Assembly: GCA_964585305.1 (NCBI GenBank)
Contig: CAZPDM010000037.1
Location: 1 to 37,113, forward strand
Direction: 5' to 3'
Source: CAZPDM01 sp964585305
GTDB taxonomy: Bacteria; Planctomycetota; Uabimicrobiia; Uabimicrobiales; JABWCH01
DNA: 37,113 bases
Under the pieces are notes generated by a model. The model was not told the origin of the DNA. It did not search any database and was given only the letters and a program-made list of their open reading frames with translations. The position numbers were made by a program, and so were the translations under genes. Positions 1 to 7,107 of the stretch are shown here, piece by piece (positions within the stretch are counted from its first letter, which is position 1; every line of letters begins with the position of its first letter).

Positions 1-914
1 ATTTTTGATGATGTACTGATTTGAATAGTTCCAAGAATATATTGGGGTTCCATGTAGCTTGCGAGAATTTGGCAATTTTTTCCAATCTCGCCAAGTTTGT
101 GTCCCATTAGCCAAAGTTTAGAGCCTTTTTGACTTGAGTCTTCTGTATCTGTAATACGCCGTTCCATAAGCCAATTATGGGAAAACCAATTTTGCCAAAT
201 TTTATATCGTGGTTCTTCTACATTGATGGGAAAATTTTGGTAAAAGGTTTGCCAGAATTCTTTGTGGTTGAGGTATGCTGTTTTTTCTTTAAATTTTTCC
301 CATGTTTCCTGAGAAATATTTTGAAAATGATTGCAGAGAAATTTCCACAAAATTTCCCATCCTCCAATATATTGAATAAAATCCCACATCTCATCACTTA
401 TTTCAAGATCAAGAAATCTTACAATAAATCTGTCTTCAGGTTTGCGCAGCTCTTTATAATACTCTCGTTGATCTTGGGGAGATGTAATAAGAATATCTTT
501 TTCTTCTGTAGAGCGTTTGTTTACTTGATTATCTAATTTCTTAAAAAGAGAATCAGATTCACGATATTTTTTCATTGCTAAAAATATAGAATATCCTATT
601 TCGCGGAATTCGTGTCGTATAAAAAAATGCATCTGAACATAGTCATCCAATGTTTTATTGTCAAAAATGGCAATGAGTTTTTCTTTTACTAAAATATGAT
701 GGGGAATATCAATTACTACAATATAACCATTTTGGCCTTTGCTTCGCGCAAAAAATAAAGGGTTTCCGCCTTCTCCTGAAACAGGTCTTTTAGAAAAACA
801 TGCAACTTTTTTGCTTGTAACTTCAAATATCCATTGATCTGTAGTAGCAGCAAGAAGGCCTTTTTTCTTGATATCTTTAATATGTTCTTCCACGGTTCCA
901 TGAAAAAGTATCAT
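1..914 (-). CDS. Partial protein with ADP-ribosyltransferase-like N-terminus (3' end outside window)
   Basis: The minus frame is open from an ATG at 914 to the window edge (304 codons, no stop), so the C-terminus is missing. The first residues, MILFHGTVEEHIKDIKKKGL, match the 'HGT...I...GL' opening shared by ADP-ribosyltransferase-fold families such as Tpt1/KptA and DarT. A later stretch around residues 36-70 (ACFSKRPV ... GYIVVIDIP) is compatible with the next strands of that fold. The middle and end are rich in Trp, Phe and charged residues, and I do not recognise them. No signal peptide or membrane segment is seen. It is the last visible gene of a minus-strand run that also holds a crystallin J1-type protein and a nucleoside hydrolase remnant. 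The ART assignment is an inference from motif shape; the ORF itself is clear. Confidence 0.6.
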   Translation of the reverse strand, partial: MILFHGTVEEHIKDIKKKGLLAATTDQWIFEVTSKKVACFSKRPVSGEGGNPLFFARSKGQNGYIVVIDIPHHILVKEKLIAIFDNKTLDDYVQMHFFIRHEFREIGYSIFLAMKKYRESDSLFKKLDNQVNKRSTEEKDILITSPQDQREYYKELRKPEDRFIVRFLDLEISDEMWDFIQYIGGWEILWKFLCNHFQNISQETWEKFKEKTAYLNHKEFWQTFYQNFPINVEEPRYKIWQNWFSHNWLMERRITDTEDSSQKGSKLWLMGHKLGEIGKNCQILASYMEPQYILGTIQISTSSK

Positions 915-1029
915 AACTTTATGATAAAAAATATTTCACTATTTTTTATAGTGAATATTTTCTTCCTTTCTAAAATTTAAATTTTTAGTTCTGTCTTTTC
1001 TAGTGATATTTTTTTAAGTAAAAAAATCG

Positions 1030-1380
1030 TTAAAAATATTTAATATAAAACTCTGGAGATCCTTTAATAATCCATAGCACAATAAAATGATGTGCTATAT
1101 CTGAAATAAATAGCCCGCTTCCAGCAATCAAAAATATATTTTTCCAAAATCCAGAAGAAAATATGGGTGACGTTAAAATAAAAAGCAATCCTATATATCC
1201 GTGATGAATTCTATATCCAAAGGTAAATTTTGATAAAAAAGATGTATTATTATTTGATTCTAACCCTAGCCCGAATCTAAAAAGAATTGTTATTATTTCA
1301 ATAATGATTGATAATAACAATCCATATATAAATGATTGTTTAGTTGTTAAGGATGATAGCCAAGTATAAAGCTGAGTCAT
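1030..1380 (-). CDS. Small integral membrane protein, conserved hypothetical
   Basis: A 116-residue protein beginning MTQLYTWLSSL. The ATG at 1380 is chosen because AAGGA sits about 7 bases upstream. Frames opening further upstream would run through the 3' end of the preceding gene. Hydrophobic stretches near residues 16-36, 55-75 and 80-108 suggest three membrane helices. The motif HHGYIGLL and a late 'SDIAHH' suggest a His-bearing membrane fold, but I cannot name a family confidently. It lies 25 bases after the nucleoside hydrolase remnant on the same strand, so it is probably co-transcribed with it. Function unknown. Confidence 0.6.
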   Translation of the reverse strand: MTQLYTWLSSLTTKQSFIYGLLLSIIIEIITILFRFGLGLESNNNTSFLSKFTFGYRIHHGYIGLLFILTSPIFSSGFWKNIFLIAGSGLFISDIAHHFIVLWIIKGSPEFYIKYF

Positions 1381-1405
1381 TTCAATGTCCTTAAAATTTG
1401 TTATA

Positions 1406-2165
1406 TCATTTTGCAATAACTTCAATGAATCGTTCCTGATTAAATTCAACTGAGATCCATGTATTTGTCTTGCTTGTTTCTCTTGCTCCCCATTCTCCTT
1501 TTTCACGATAGATTTCAACTTCTTTAAATTTACATACATTTTCATCAAATACACATGCAGCAGCAACCAGATCATGGAGTGCTTTATCCTGCTGTTTTAT
1601 TTCATAATATAAATCCAGTCCGTAAATCATACTTGATAATCCTGTACGGATTGGAATCTTATTGTTATTTAAATAATTTTTTAATCGCGCTTGAAATTGA
1701 GATGACCAAAGAACTCCGTGGCAAACATTTTTTGATATAAAAAAACGCTGCTTAATTTTTTGTGAAGACAAAAGTTCAAGAGTTTCTTTCCAAGCACCAC
1801 CTGGATTAAAACTTTGGCATGTAATGCGGCCTTTGAATTTTTTAAGAGGAGTTGAAACTACGTTATCTCCGGCGAAACCGCCTTGTTGAATCCAACGTGT
1901 AAGTGTGATTGATGGAAAATCTCGAAAGGCTTTTCCAATATTTTTAGGAGGAGAGCCAACAAGAACTGTTGCATTTGAGAAATTAAGTAGCATTTTAGCA
2001 AGGAGTTCTGGTCCATAAAAGTTGGCATTGGTCTTTTGAGCCTGGAGTAATCAGTACAGCAAGGAGTTCAATCTCAGGATGATCCGCAAGCCAAAGTAAT
2101 GTCATGAAATCATCTGGATCAGAAGTTTCCATTTCAAAAATAACTTGTTTCATATTTTCTTTCAT
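1406..2165 (-). pseudogene. Nucleoside hydrolase-like gene broken by internal deletion/frameshift
   Basis: Two minus-strand frames together make an inosine-uridine-type nucleoside N-ribohydrolase. The upstream frame (ATG at 2165, or 2153 for MKQVIFEMETSDPDD) carries the N-terminal Asp cluster DPDD, then HPEIELLAVLITPGSKDQ, and ends after QLLW at a TAA near 2000. The downstream frame resumes around GPELLAKMLLNF and continues through QGGFAGDNVV, SKNVCHGV and KALHDLVAAA to a TGA at 1406. The family is usually near 300 residues; about 250 are present. The roughly 55-65 residues expected between the ITPG strand and GPELL are absent, and the frame shifts at the joint. A 12-bp direct repeat (agcaaggagttc, 1997-2008 and 2058-2069) lies at and near the joint. 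Family members split ribonucleosides to base and ribose. The gene is probably inactive here. Confidence 0.75.
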
Positions 2166-2178
2166 TACAAAAAAATCA

Positions 2179-2532
2179 TCAGGCATAAAATTCGTGGATA
2201 ATGTCAATAAGGCCAACGATATTATCGTTAAGTTCTTGTAGTTCCTCAGCAGGAATCCAGTATTCTGTATGATGAGATGCTCCGACTTGTTGAATCTTAT
2301 ATTTATTGATAAACGCAGCATTAACCTGAAAACGAGTAACGCATCCATAGCCGCTTTCTTTAACATTCCAAATGCTCGCAATCTCAATAGCATAATTTTC
2401 ATTGGTGACTGGATAAAAAAAAGGTTGTTCAGGTAAACGTGGTGGCCATCGTTTAAAATCGCTTGCTCTAACTAATTCAATTTCTTTTAATCCTGCGGGA
2501 CGGAATAAAGTAATAGTATCACTAAAAGTCAT
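2179..2532 (-). CDS. Conserved small protein of the type annotated 'ADP-ribosylation/crystallin J1'
   Basis: A 117-residue soluble protein starting MTFSDTITLFRPAGLKEIEL. The pattern 'LFRP.G..E..L...S.FK..PPRLPEQPFFYPV.NE.YA..IA..WN', followed by 'GYVTRF'-like and 'WIPAEEL..LN.NIVG' segments, matches a widespread short family commonly labelled ADP-ribosylation/crystallin J1 in databases. No biochemical role is established that I know of. It starts 15 bases after the bPH-like gene, and its TGA stop is 13 bases before the broken nucleoside hydrolase, so the three look like one transcript. A weak AAGG lies just before the ATG. The family assignment is from memory of the pattern; the function is unknown. 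Confidence 0.7.
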   Translation of the reverse strand: MTFSDTITLFRPAGLKEIELVRASDFKRWPPRLPEQPFFYPVTNENYAIEIASIWNVKESGYGCVTRFQVNAAFINKYKIQQVGASHHTEYWIPAEELQELNDNIVGLIDIIHEFYA

Positions 2533-2547
2533 TGCCTTACCTACTTC

Positions 2548-3141
2548 TTATATTTGTTTGTCAGAATTTTCTGCAACAGCTTCTTTAGCCAGTTTTTTCA
2601 GCATCTGCTCTGCATTTTTCGGTGCTTCTATATGAATAAATCCTAATTCTTCTGATTGACGATCTCCATCTGAATCTTTCCAATTTCGGCAAGAAATAAT
2701 AACATCTCCTGTTCCATCCGAATTTTCTTTGCGGTATATTTCTTGAAGTTTATTTGGAGGATAGCTTCTGATTTCTCTTGACCATATATAATCAAAAGTA
2801 ATTGCGCGTTTATCTGTAATGACATAGACAGTTTTAAGAGCCTTTTTATAGGCAAAAACAGGACTTAACAACATTCCAATCCCTACTACAATAAAGGGAA
2901 TTCCAAATAAGGGGAATAGCCAGAAAATATTGGCATTTCCGGATTGAAATACTCCCCAGGATGCAGTTACTGTCCAAAAAATTGCAAATGCAGTCCAAGG
3001 AATACCAAAAATAAAAGTTCCTGTTGCTTTGGGAATGAAAAATTTGGGAACTGGCATTCCTATCCAAACAATTTTTTCTCCTGTTTCAAGCTCTTTTTCA
3101 ACCATATCTTGTAATTCTCTTGATAGAATATCATTCCTCAT
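2548..3141 (-). CDS. Membrane protein with bacterial PH-like (DUF304-like) region
   Basis: A 197-residue protein with a strong GGAGGT Shine-Dalgarno before the ATG. After a charged N-terminus (residues 1-30, containing 'GEKIVWIGMPVP'), two membrane segments are visible at about 40-65 and 70-98. The segment around YVITDKRAITFDY (about 126-138) is the signature of the bacterial PH/DUF304 type, where a beta-rich domain follows two helices. The remainder (LQEIYRKEN... DVIISCRNW ... GFIHIEAPKNAEQMLKKL) fits a short PH-like beta domain ending in a helix. It is probably an inner-membrane protein with a cytoplasmic C-terminus, and it is the first gene of the minus-strand run. Specific function unknown. 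Confidence 0.65.
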   Translation of the reverse strand: MRNDILSRELQDMVEKELETGEKIVWIGMPVPKFFIPKATGTFIFGIPWTAFAIFWTVTASWGVFQSGNANIFWLFPLFGIPFIVVGIGMLLSPVFAYKKALKTVYVITDKRAITFDYIWSREIRSYPPNKLQEIYRKENSDGTGDVIISCRNWKDSDGDRQSEELGFIHIEAPKNAEQMLKKLAKEAVAENSDKQI

Positions 3142-3285
3142 AATAATACCTCCGTTTAGATGTTCTTAAAGATTTAAATATATTAAAAATAAAATTCCTT
3201 TTCTTTTCAAGAGAAAATAGGAAAATGGTAGAATATCTTTTATTGAGCAAAACTATTGTTTTTTTAATTATGGGAGATTTAATTT

Positions 3286-3906
3286 ATGGAATGGATTGCA
3301 AATATTGTAGTTCCAATGCTTTTTGCTTTAATTGGTATTATTTGGGGGATTTGCATTGATCGTCCCAAAAGATGGTCTTTTTTAGGATATATACCAACTG
3401 TAATTGCAGTCCTTTATGAGATAAAGGACGGAAAAATTTTTGTTGTCTTAACAAAAAATACTAAAAATAATGAATGGATTCTTCCACAGGGTCGTGTTCA
3501 AAGAGAAGGATTAGTCCACTCTTTAGAATATGCTTTAGCTCGTGAAGTAGGAATACAACCGAATTATTATAAAATGGGTTTTTTTGAAATATTAGGAATT
3601 CTGCCATTTAAAAAAGAGAGACCCGAAAATCAGCATTCTAATAGAATTTCGAATATTGATCCTTATTCTTTATTTTCTTTATTTTCTCCAAGAGGAAAAG
3701 GCTATCTTTATACTTTATGTGCGTGTAGGGATATACAAAATTTGCAACCAATGTTTGATGCTCACAAATGTTATGAAGTTGAAAAAAGTCAAGTATTTCC
3801 AATTGAAGAAGCAGAAAATTATTTGCTAAGTAGAGAGACTCCTAAAGTAGAATTCTATAAAACCATCTTGAGTGATTTACGCAACCACTTAAAATCCGGT
3901 AATTAA
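3286..3906 (+). CDS. Membrane-anchored Nudix-like protein with degenerate Nudix box
   Basis: A 206-residue protein with GGGAG about 10 bases before its ATG. Residues 4-25 form one N-terminal membrane helix. From about residue 38 the sequence resembles a Nudix fold: 'VIAVLYEI.DGKIFVVLT', then 'NEWILPQGRVQREG', then a helix ending AREVGI. The canonical box GX5EX7REUXEEXGU is damaged: it is one residue short, and of the REUXEE core only the final Glu is aligned (ARE-V-G-I). Metal-dependent diphosphate hydrolysis is therefore doubtful, and a binding role is as likely. It is followed by a strong inverted repeat and looks monocistronic. The fold is inferred from the WILPQG core; catalytic status is inferred from the missing residues. 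Confidence 0.6.
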   Translation: MEWIANIVVPMLFALIGIIWGICIDRPKRWSFLGYIPTVIAVLYEIKDGKIFVVLTKNTKNNEWILPQGRVQREGLVHSLEYALAREVGIQPNYYKMGFFEILGILPFKKERPENQHSNRISNIDPYSLFSLFSPRGKGYLYTLCACRDIQNLQPMFDAHKCYEVEKSQVFPIEEAENYLLSRETPKVEFYKTILSDLRNHLKSGN

Positions 3907-3917
3907 AATTTAATGCC

Positions 3918-3972
3918 AAATAAATTGCGATCGCTATTTTCTTCAAGAAAATGTTGCGATCGCAATTTATTT
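3918..3972. repeat. Long perfect inverted repeat containing GCGATCGC in both arms
   Basis: Two 17-base arms (3918-3934 and 3956-3972) are exact reverse complements and each ends in the palindrome GCGATCGC. An inner 6-bp stem (3936-3941 with 3947-3952) extends the hairpin. The sequence after the outer arm is A-rich rather than T-rich, so it is not a textbook intrinsic terminator. It may act as an mRNA 3' stabiliser, a terminator of another kind, or a protein-binding palindrome between the Nudix-like and C39-like genes. Confidence 0.7.
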
Positions 3973-3996
3973 AAAAAAAGTTTATGAGAATTTCTT

Positions 3997-4620
3997 ATGG
4001 AAACAAAAAGTAGTGTAATATTTTTTATTTTTTTTATTTTCTCCATTATTTATGCACAAGATATTCTTAAAAAGAATCCTCCAGTCAACAGTAAAATTAT
4101 AATATTAAGCGTTCCTGGTGTTAAACAAATTGAAAACTGGGATTGCGGGCCAACTGCTGCGGCAATGCTTTTACAATTTTATGGATATGATGTTGATAGA
4201 AAAAAAATCGCCGACATAGTAACGTTGATTCAATGTAATTTTACTTTTTGTGGAACACATCCTGAAAATTTGCATGGTACTATTCAAAAATGGAAACAGG
4301 ATGCTAAATTAGAAACACAAGCAAAATTTAATACAATAATAAAACAATTAAAAAAAAATAAGCCTGTTATTGCATTGTTGCAAGTAGGAACTTTAACTAC
4401 TATAGTAGGTGAAATTCCAGCGTTGCATTATATTTGTATTTCTGGAATTGACGAAGAAAAACAACTGCTTTATTTTAAAGATCCCAGTGGCGAACCTAAT
4501 AAAACATACCAATATTCATTTAGTGTTTTTCAAAAAAAATGGGATTGGAATGTTAAGACTGAGTTTATTCGTGAAGTTATTTGCAAAGCTGGAGTGATGA
4601 AAAGAACTATTATTTATTAA
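3997..4620 (+). CDS. Secreted papain-fold (peptidase C39-like) protein
   Basis: A 207-residue protein. Residues 1-20 are a hydrophobic signal peptide ending IIYAQ, so export is expected. The mature part carries VKQIENWDCGPTAAAM; 'CGPT' (Cys50) is the nucleophile motif of the C39/C39_2 papain-like fold. A candidate catalytic His lies in 'ALHYICISG' (about 143), followed by a KDPSGEP loop that could supply the Asp. Two further Cys residues (in 'IQCNFTFCGTHP') may form a disulphide. C39-like proteins process leader peptides or cleave wall or bacteriocin substrates. No ABC transporter is attached, so this is a stand-alone secreted type with unknown substrate. It ends at a strong bidirectional terminator. 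Confidence 0.75.
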   Translation: METKSSVIFFIFFIFSIIYAQDILKKNPPVNSKIIILSVPGVKQIENWDCGPTAAAMLLQFYGYDVDRKKIADIVTLIQCNFTFCGTHPENLHGTIQKWKQDAKLETQAKFNTIIKQLKKNKPVIALLQVGTLTTIVGEIPALHYICISGIDEEKQLLYFKDPSGEPNKTYQYSFSVFQKKWDWNVKTEFIREVICKAGVMKRTIIY

Positions 4621-4639
4621 GTTTTTTTCAAGTATTTAT

Positions 4640-4672
4640 AAAAAAACTGTGTTAATCAAACACAGTTTTTTT
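4640..4672. terminator. Bidirectional intrinsic terminator
   Basis: Arms 4640-4653 and 4659-4672 are exact reverse complements (14 bp) around the loop aatca, beginning with seven A and ending with seven T. It separates the convergent C39-like gene (plus) and the unidentified gene ending at 4690 (minus) and can serve both. Confidence 0.9.
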
Positions 4673-4689
4673 GTTATAAATATTTTTTT

Positions 4690-5403
4690 CTATTCTCTAA
4701 CAAGAGGAAAACCTGGTGTAAACGGTTCTAGAAATCCTATAATTTCTTGCCCATCGTTTCCCCACCTAACGCCAAATCCTAGTGGGATGCGCACTTCATA
4801 AACGATAGAATGTTTATAATGTTCAAAAACATTAGCCCATGTAGCCTCATTGAGTATTTGCTCAATGATTTTATGAGCTTTTTCGTTTTTATCTTTTTGG
4901 CTGCCTTTGGGCTCGCCTCCCCAAAACGCTCCTGTATTGCGGTTTACATGTTTGGTTAATGCTCTTGCACCGGACGAAAGTTTATCACTGTAAACAATGG
5001 ATGCGGCTTGTAAAAGTTGAGCTTTGGTACGTGGAATAGCACGGGCATCTAAAATGCTGCCAGGAGTAAACCGTTGTCCCATCAAAACAAGAATATTTTT
5101 GCAAGTGGCTTGAACAAGAGTATGAGCTAAATTTTGTAAAATCTCGTTTTCTGTAGAATTTCCTTTATAAAATATTTCCAAAAAAGGTTGAAATGGTGAA
5201 AATGCTTCTTGAAAAGAAGGCGTACATTCCACATCTAAATATGGCGGAGGAAATTTTTCAGGAATCCCATTTTTCCAAAAATTTTCTAGGCATTGCGATA
5301 ATTTGTTTAGATGTTCTTCACAAAATAACCGTTCATGTTCTTTTGCGAATTGTTCTGGTAAAAAAGAATGACAATTAAATAAAAGTTCTAGAAGTGATTT
5401 CAT
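4690..5403 (-). CDS. Conserved hypothetical soluble protein
   Basis: A 237-residue protein without signal peptide or membrane segments; AGGAA-type ribosome-binding sequence lies upstream of the ATG. The C-terminal half has a very characteristic pattern: 'SSGARALTKHVNRN...FWGG..GS...KN.KA..II..IL..ATWANVFEH', then 'YEVRIPLGFGVRW', then 'IIGFLEP'. I associate this with a widespread uncharacterised family that ends in a '(Y/F)GxRW...F.GFLEP' block, but I know of no function or reliable name. The N-terminal half (residues 1-100) looks helical and less constrained. It is isolated: a terminator lies upstream of it (end of the deoC operon) and another downstream. Confidence 0.65.
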   Translation of the reverse strand: MKSLLELLFNCHSFLPEQFAKEHERLFCEEHLNKLSQCLENFWKNGIPEKFPPPYLDVECTPSFQEAFSPFQPFLEIFYKGNSTENEILQNLAHTLVQATCKNILVLMGQRFTPGSILDARAIPRTKAQLLQAASIVYSDKLSSGARALTKHVNRNTGAFWGGEPKGSQKDKNEKAHKIIEQILNEATWANVFEHYKHSIVYEVRIPLGFGVRWGNDGQEIIGFLEPFTPGFPLVRE

Positions 5404-5471
5404 ATAAAAAAGTTCCTTTCCTTGAAGGAAACAGAATGGTTTAAATGTTGCACTTCTTACCTAAAAAAATA

Positions 5472-5505
5472 GAAAAATCTATTTCCTAAAAGAAATAGAT
5501 TTTTC
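5472..5505 (-). terminator. Intrinsic terminator of the microcompartment operon
   Basis: Arms 5472-5485 and 5492-5505 pair perfectly (14 bp, loop ctaaaa). Read on the minus strand the stem is followed by a T-rich run. It lies 13 bases past the deoC stop and before the next minus-strand gene, so it closes the shell/enzyme operon. Confidence 0.85.
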
Positions 5506-5517
5506 ATAGAAATTTGC

Positions 5518-6372
5518 TTAATACGCGCTTTCGCCTTTTCCACCCATCACAATTTTAACACTGGCTGAAGCTCCAATTCGAGAGGCTCCGGCTTTTACCA
5601 TAAGTTCAGCACCTTCGCGATCTCGAATACCACCGGATGCTTTTACTCCCATATCTGGGCCGACAATTCGACGCATCAATGCAATATCTGTAGCAGTTGC
5701 ACCGCTTGGCCCAAATCCTGTCGATGTTTTAACAAAGTCAGCCCCGGCTTTTTTTGCCAGTTCACAAGCTTTGATTTTTTCTTCGTCGTTTAAAAGGCAT
5801 GTTTCCAAAATTACTTTTACTACTGTTTTTTCTCTTGCTTGCTTCACTACTGCACTAATATCATTTTCTACATAGTCATAGCCTTTGGATTTAAGTGCGC
5901 CAACTGCTAAGACCATGTCAATTTCTTCCGCGCCTTCATCTTGTACTAGTTGAGCTTCATAGGCTTTCACTGCTGAAAGTGTTGCACCTAAAGGAAATCC
6001 AAGAACTGTGCAAACTTTAACTTTGCTGCGTTCTAATAATCTTTTTGCAAAGCGTACATAGCAAGGATTGATGCAAACAGTAGCAAAATTATATTCCATA
6101 GCTTCCTGGCAAAGTTTTTCAACTTGTTCGGGAGTCGCATCAGCTTTTAATAAAGTATGATCGATTAAAGGCGAAAGATTTTGAGTAATATTTTGCATTC
6201 CCAAACGTGCGCCAATACGCGTTGCGCCAAGTTGAACCAACAAATCCATGTGATCGCTAGCAATATTATGCCGTTCACTCCAGTACAAGGGTTGGTAATA
6301 TTTTTCTAATGTTCCAACCACTTCATCTGTAATTTGTTTAACAAGATCATTAATTTCTACAGGGGTTAACAC
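5518..6372 (-). CDS. deoC: Deoxyribose-phosphate aldolase with N-terminal microcompartment-targeting extension
   Basis: DERA cleaves 2-deoxy-D-ribose 5-phosphate to glyceraldehyde 3-phosphate and acetaldehyde. The 284-residue product has all catalytic features: Asp152 in EIDMVL, Schiff-base Lys215 in VKTSTGF, Lys244 in VKASGGIR, and a C-terminal Tyr as in E. coli DeoC. The aldolase core begins near residue 67 (LIDHTLLKADAT). The preceding ~66 residues are an extension starting with an amphipathic helix (LTPVEINDLVKQITDEVVG), typical of shell-encapsulation peptides. The start is GTG at 6372 with AAAGGT 8 bases upstream. It is the last gene of the EutN/rpiB operon. Sequestering acetaldehyde inside a shell is the obvious role. 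It is longer than the ~220-260 residues of free DeoC. Confidence 0.92.
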   Translation of the reverse strand: MLTPVEINDLVKQITDEVVGTLEKYYQPLYWSERHNIASDHMDLLVQLGATRIGARLGMQNITQNLSPLIDHTLLKADATPEQVEKLCQEAMEYNFATVCINPCYVRFAKRLLERSKVKVCTVLGFPLGATLSAVKAYEAQLVQDEGAEEIDMVLAVGALKSKGYDYVENDISAVVKQAREKTVVKVILETCLLNDEEKIKACELAKKAGADFVKTSTGFGPSGATATDIALMRRIVGPDMGVKASGGIRDREGAELMVKAGASRIGASASVKIVMGGKGESAY

Positions 6373-6467
6373 AGGTATTTACCTTTACTAATTTTGACAC
6401 AAGAAAATATTCAAGTTAAATGAATTTATATTTCAACTTAAATATTTTCCAGAATAAAATTATTTTT

Positions 6468-6797
6468 TTATTTTAAGGATGTTGGTTTTAAATGAGCAGT
6501 TGCAGGCCAAGATTCTTCTAATGCTTCCCAGTTGACTTCTAAATTATCTACTACTCCCACAACAACTGCCTGAAGAGGAATCTTAGGATCATTAAAAATA
6601 ATTCGTGCAGATCCGCCTTCTTTCATCACTAAAACTAAGTCCCCTTCACCAGCATCTACAACATCCAATGCAACCATAGTACTACCCGAATCATTGCCTT
6701 TGGGATCAACCGGTTGAACTACTAAAAGGCGATTGTTCTTCAAATGCTCATTTTTCTGGGTAGCTACTGCAGTACCAACAATTTTTGCCAAAAACAC
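6468..6797 (-). CDS. EutN/CcmL-type microcompartment vertex (pentamer) protein 3
   Basis: A 109-residue BMC-P shell protein. It has the family start 'AKIVGTAVATQKN', the 'LLVVQPVD' strand, 'VALDVVDAGEGDLVLVMKEG' and 'AVVVGVVDNLEV'. BMC-P proteins form pentamers that cap the twelve vertices of icosahedral microcompartments. The extra C-terminal ~18 residues (after NLEVNWEALEESW) are longer than in minimal CcmL. The start is GTG at 6797 preceded by AAGGAAAT. It lies between the second BMC-P gene and deoC in the same operon. Three diverged BMC-P paralogues in one operon are a known feature of several microcompartment types. Confidence 0.93.
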   Translation of the reverse strand: MFLAKIVGTAVATQKNEHLKNNRLLVVQPVDPKGNDSGSTMVALDVVDAGEGDLVLVMKEGGSARIIFNDPKIPLQAVVVGVVDNLEVNWEALEESWPATAHLKPTSLK

Positions 6798-6822
6798 GGT
6801 ATTTCCTTATTGGGTAAAATAA

Positions 6823-7095
6823 CTATTTTGCAAGGTCCACAGATTCTACAATAGCAATCATCGAGGCATCTATAGGAACCATGTCGCGATGAAATGGGAT
6901 TACTGCTTCATAAGCCGTAACATACAACACTAATTCTCCTGGGCCTGCTCCAATTGTATCAACAGCCGCAATAGGAGTTCCAATAGGTTTTCCCTTTGCG
7001 TCTGTGGGCTGCATCAATTGAATTTTTGCATCTTCTAAACCAGGGTATTTTTGTGTTCCCCAGATTGTTCCAATTACACGGCCAAATTGTGGCAT
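6823..7095 (-). CDS. EutN/CcmL-type microcompartment vertex (pentamer) protein 2
   Basis: This 90-residue BMC-P protein starts MPQFGRVIGTIWGTQKYPGL. An in-frame TTG at 7104 is rejected because it abuts the AGGAG Shine-Dalgarno; the ATG at 7095 has correct 9-base spacing. Family hallmarks are 'GRVIGT.W.T.K...L', 'IQLMQPTD', 'AAVDTIGAGPGELVLYVT' and the closing 'MIAIVESVDL'. It is the shortest of the three vertex proteins, close to the canonical CcmL/EutN length. It lies directly after rpiB (12-base gap) and before the third vertex gene. Confidence 0.93.
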   Translation of the reverse strand: MPQFGRVIGTIWGTQKYPGLEDAKIQLMQPTDAKGKPIGTPIAAVDTIGAGPGELVLYVTAYEAVIPFHRDMVPIDASMIAIVESVDLAK

Positions 7096-7107
7096 AGTAG
7101 TCAACTC

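Noticed and set aside
177..536. Plus-strand open frame of 119 codons
   Set aside because: It is antisense to the edge gene at 1-914, is composed of Phe/Ile-rich noise and has no recognisable start signal.
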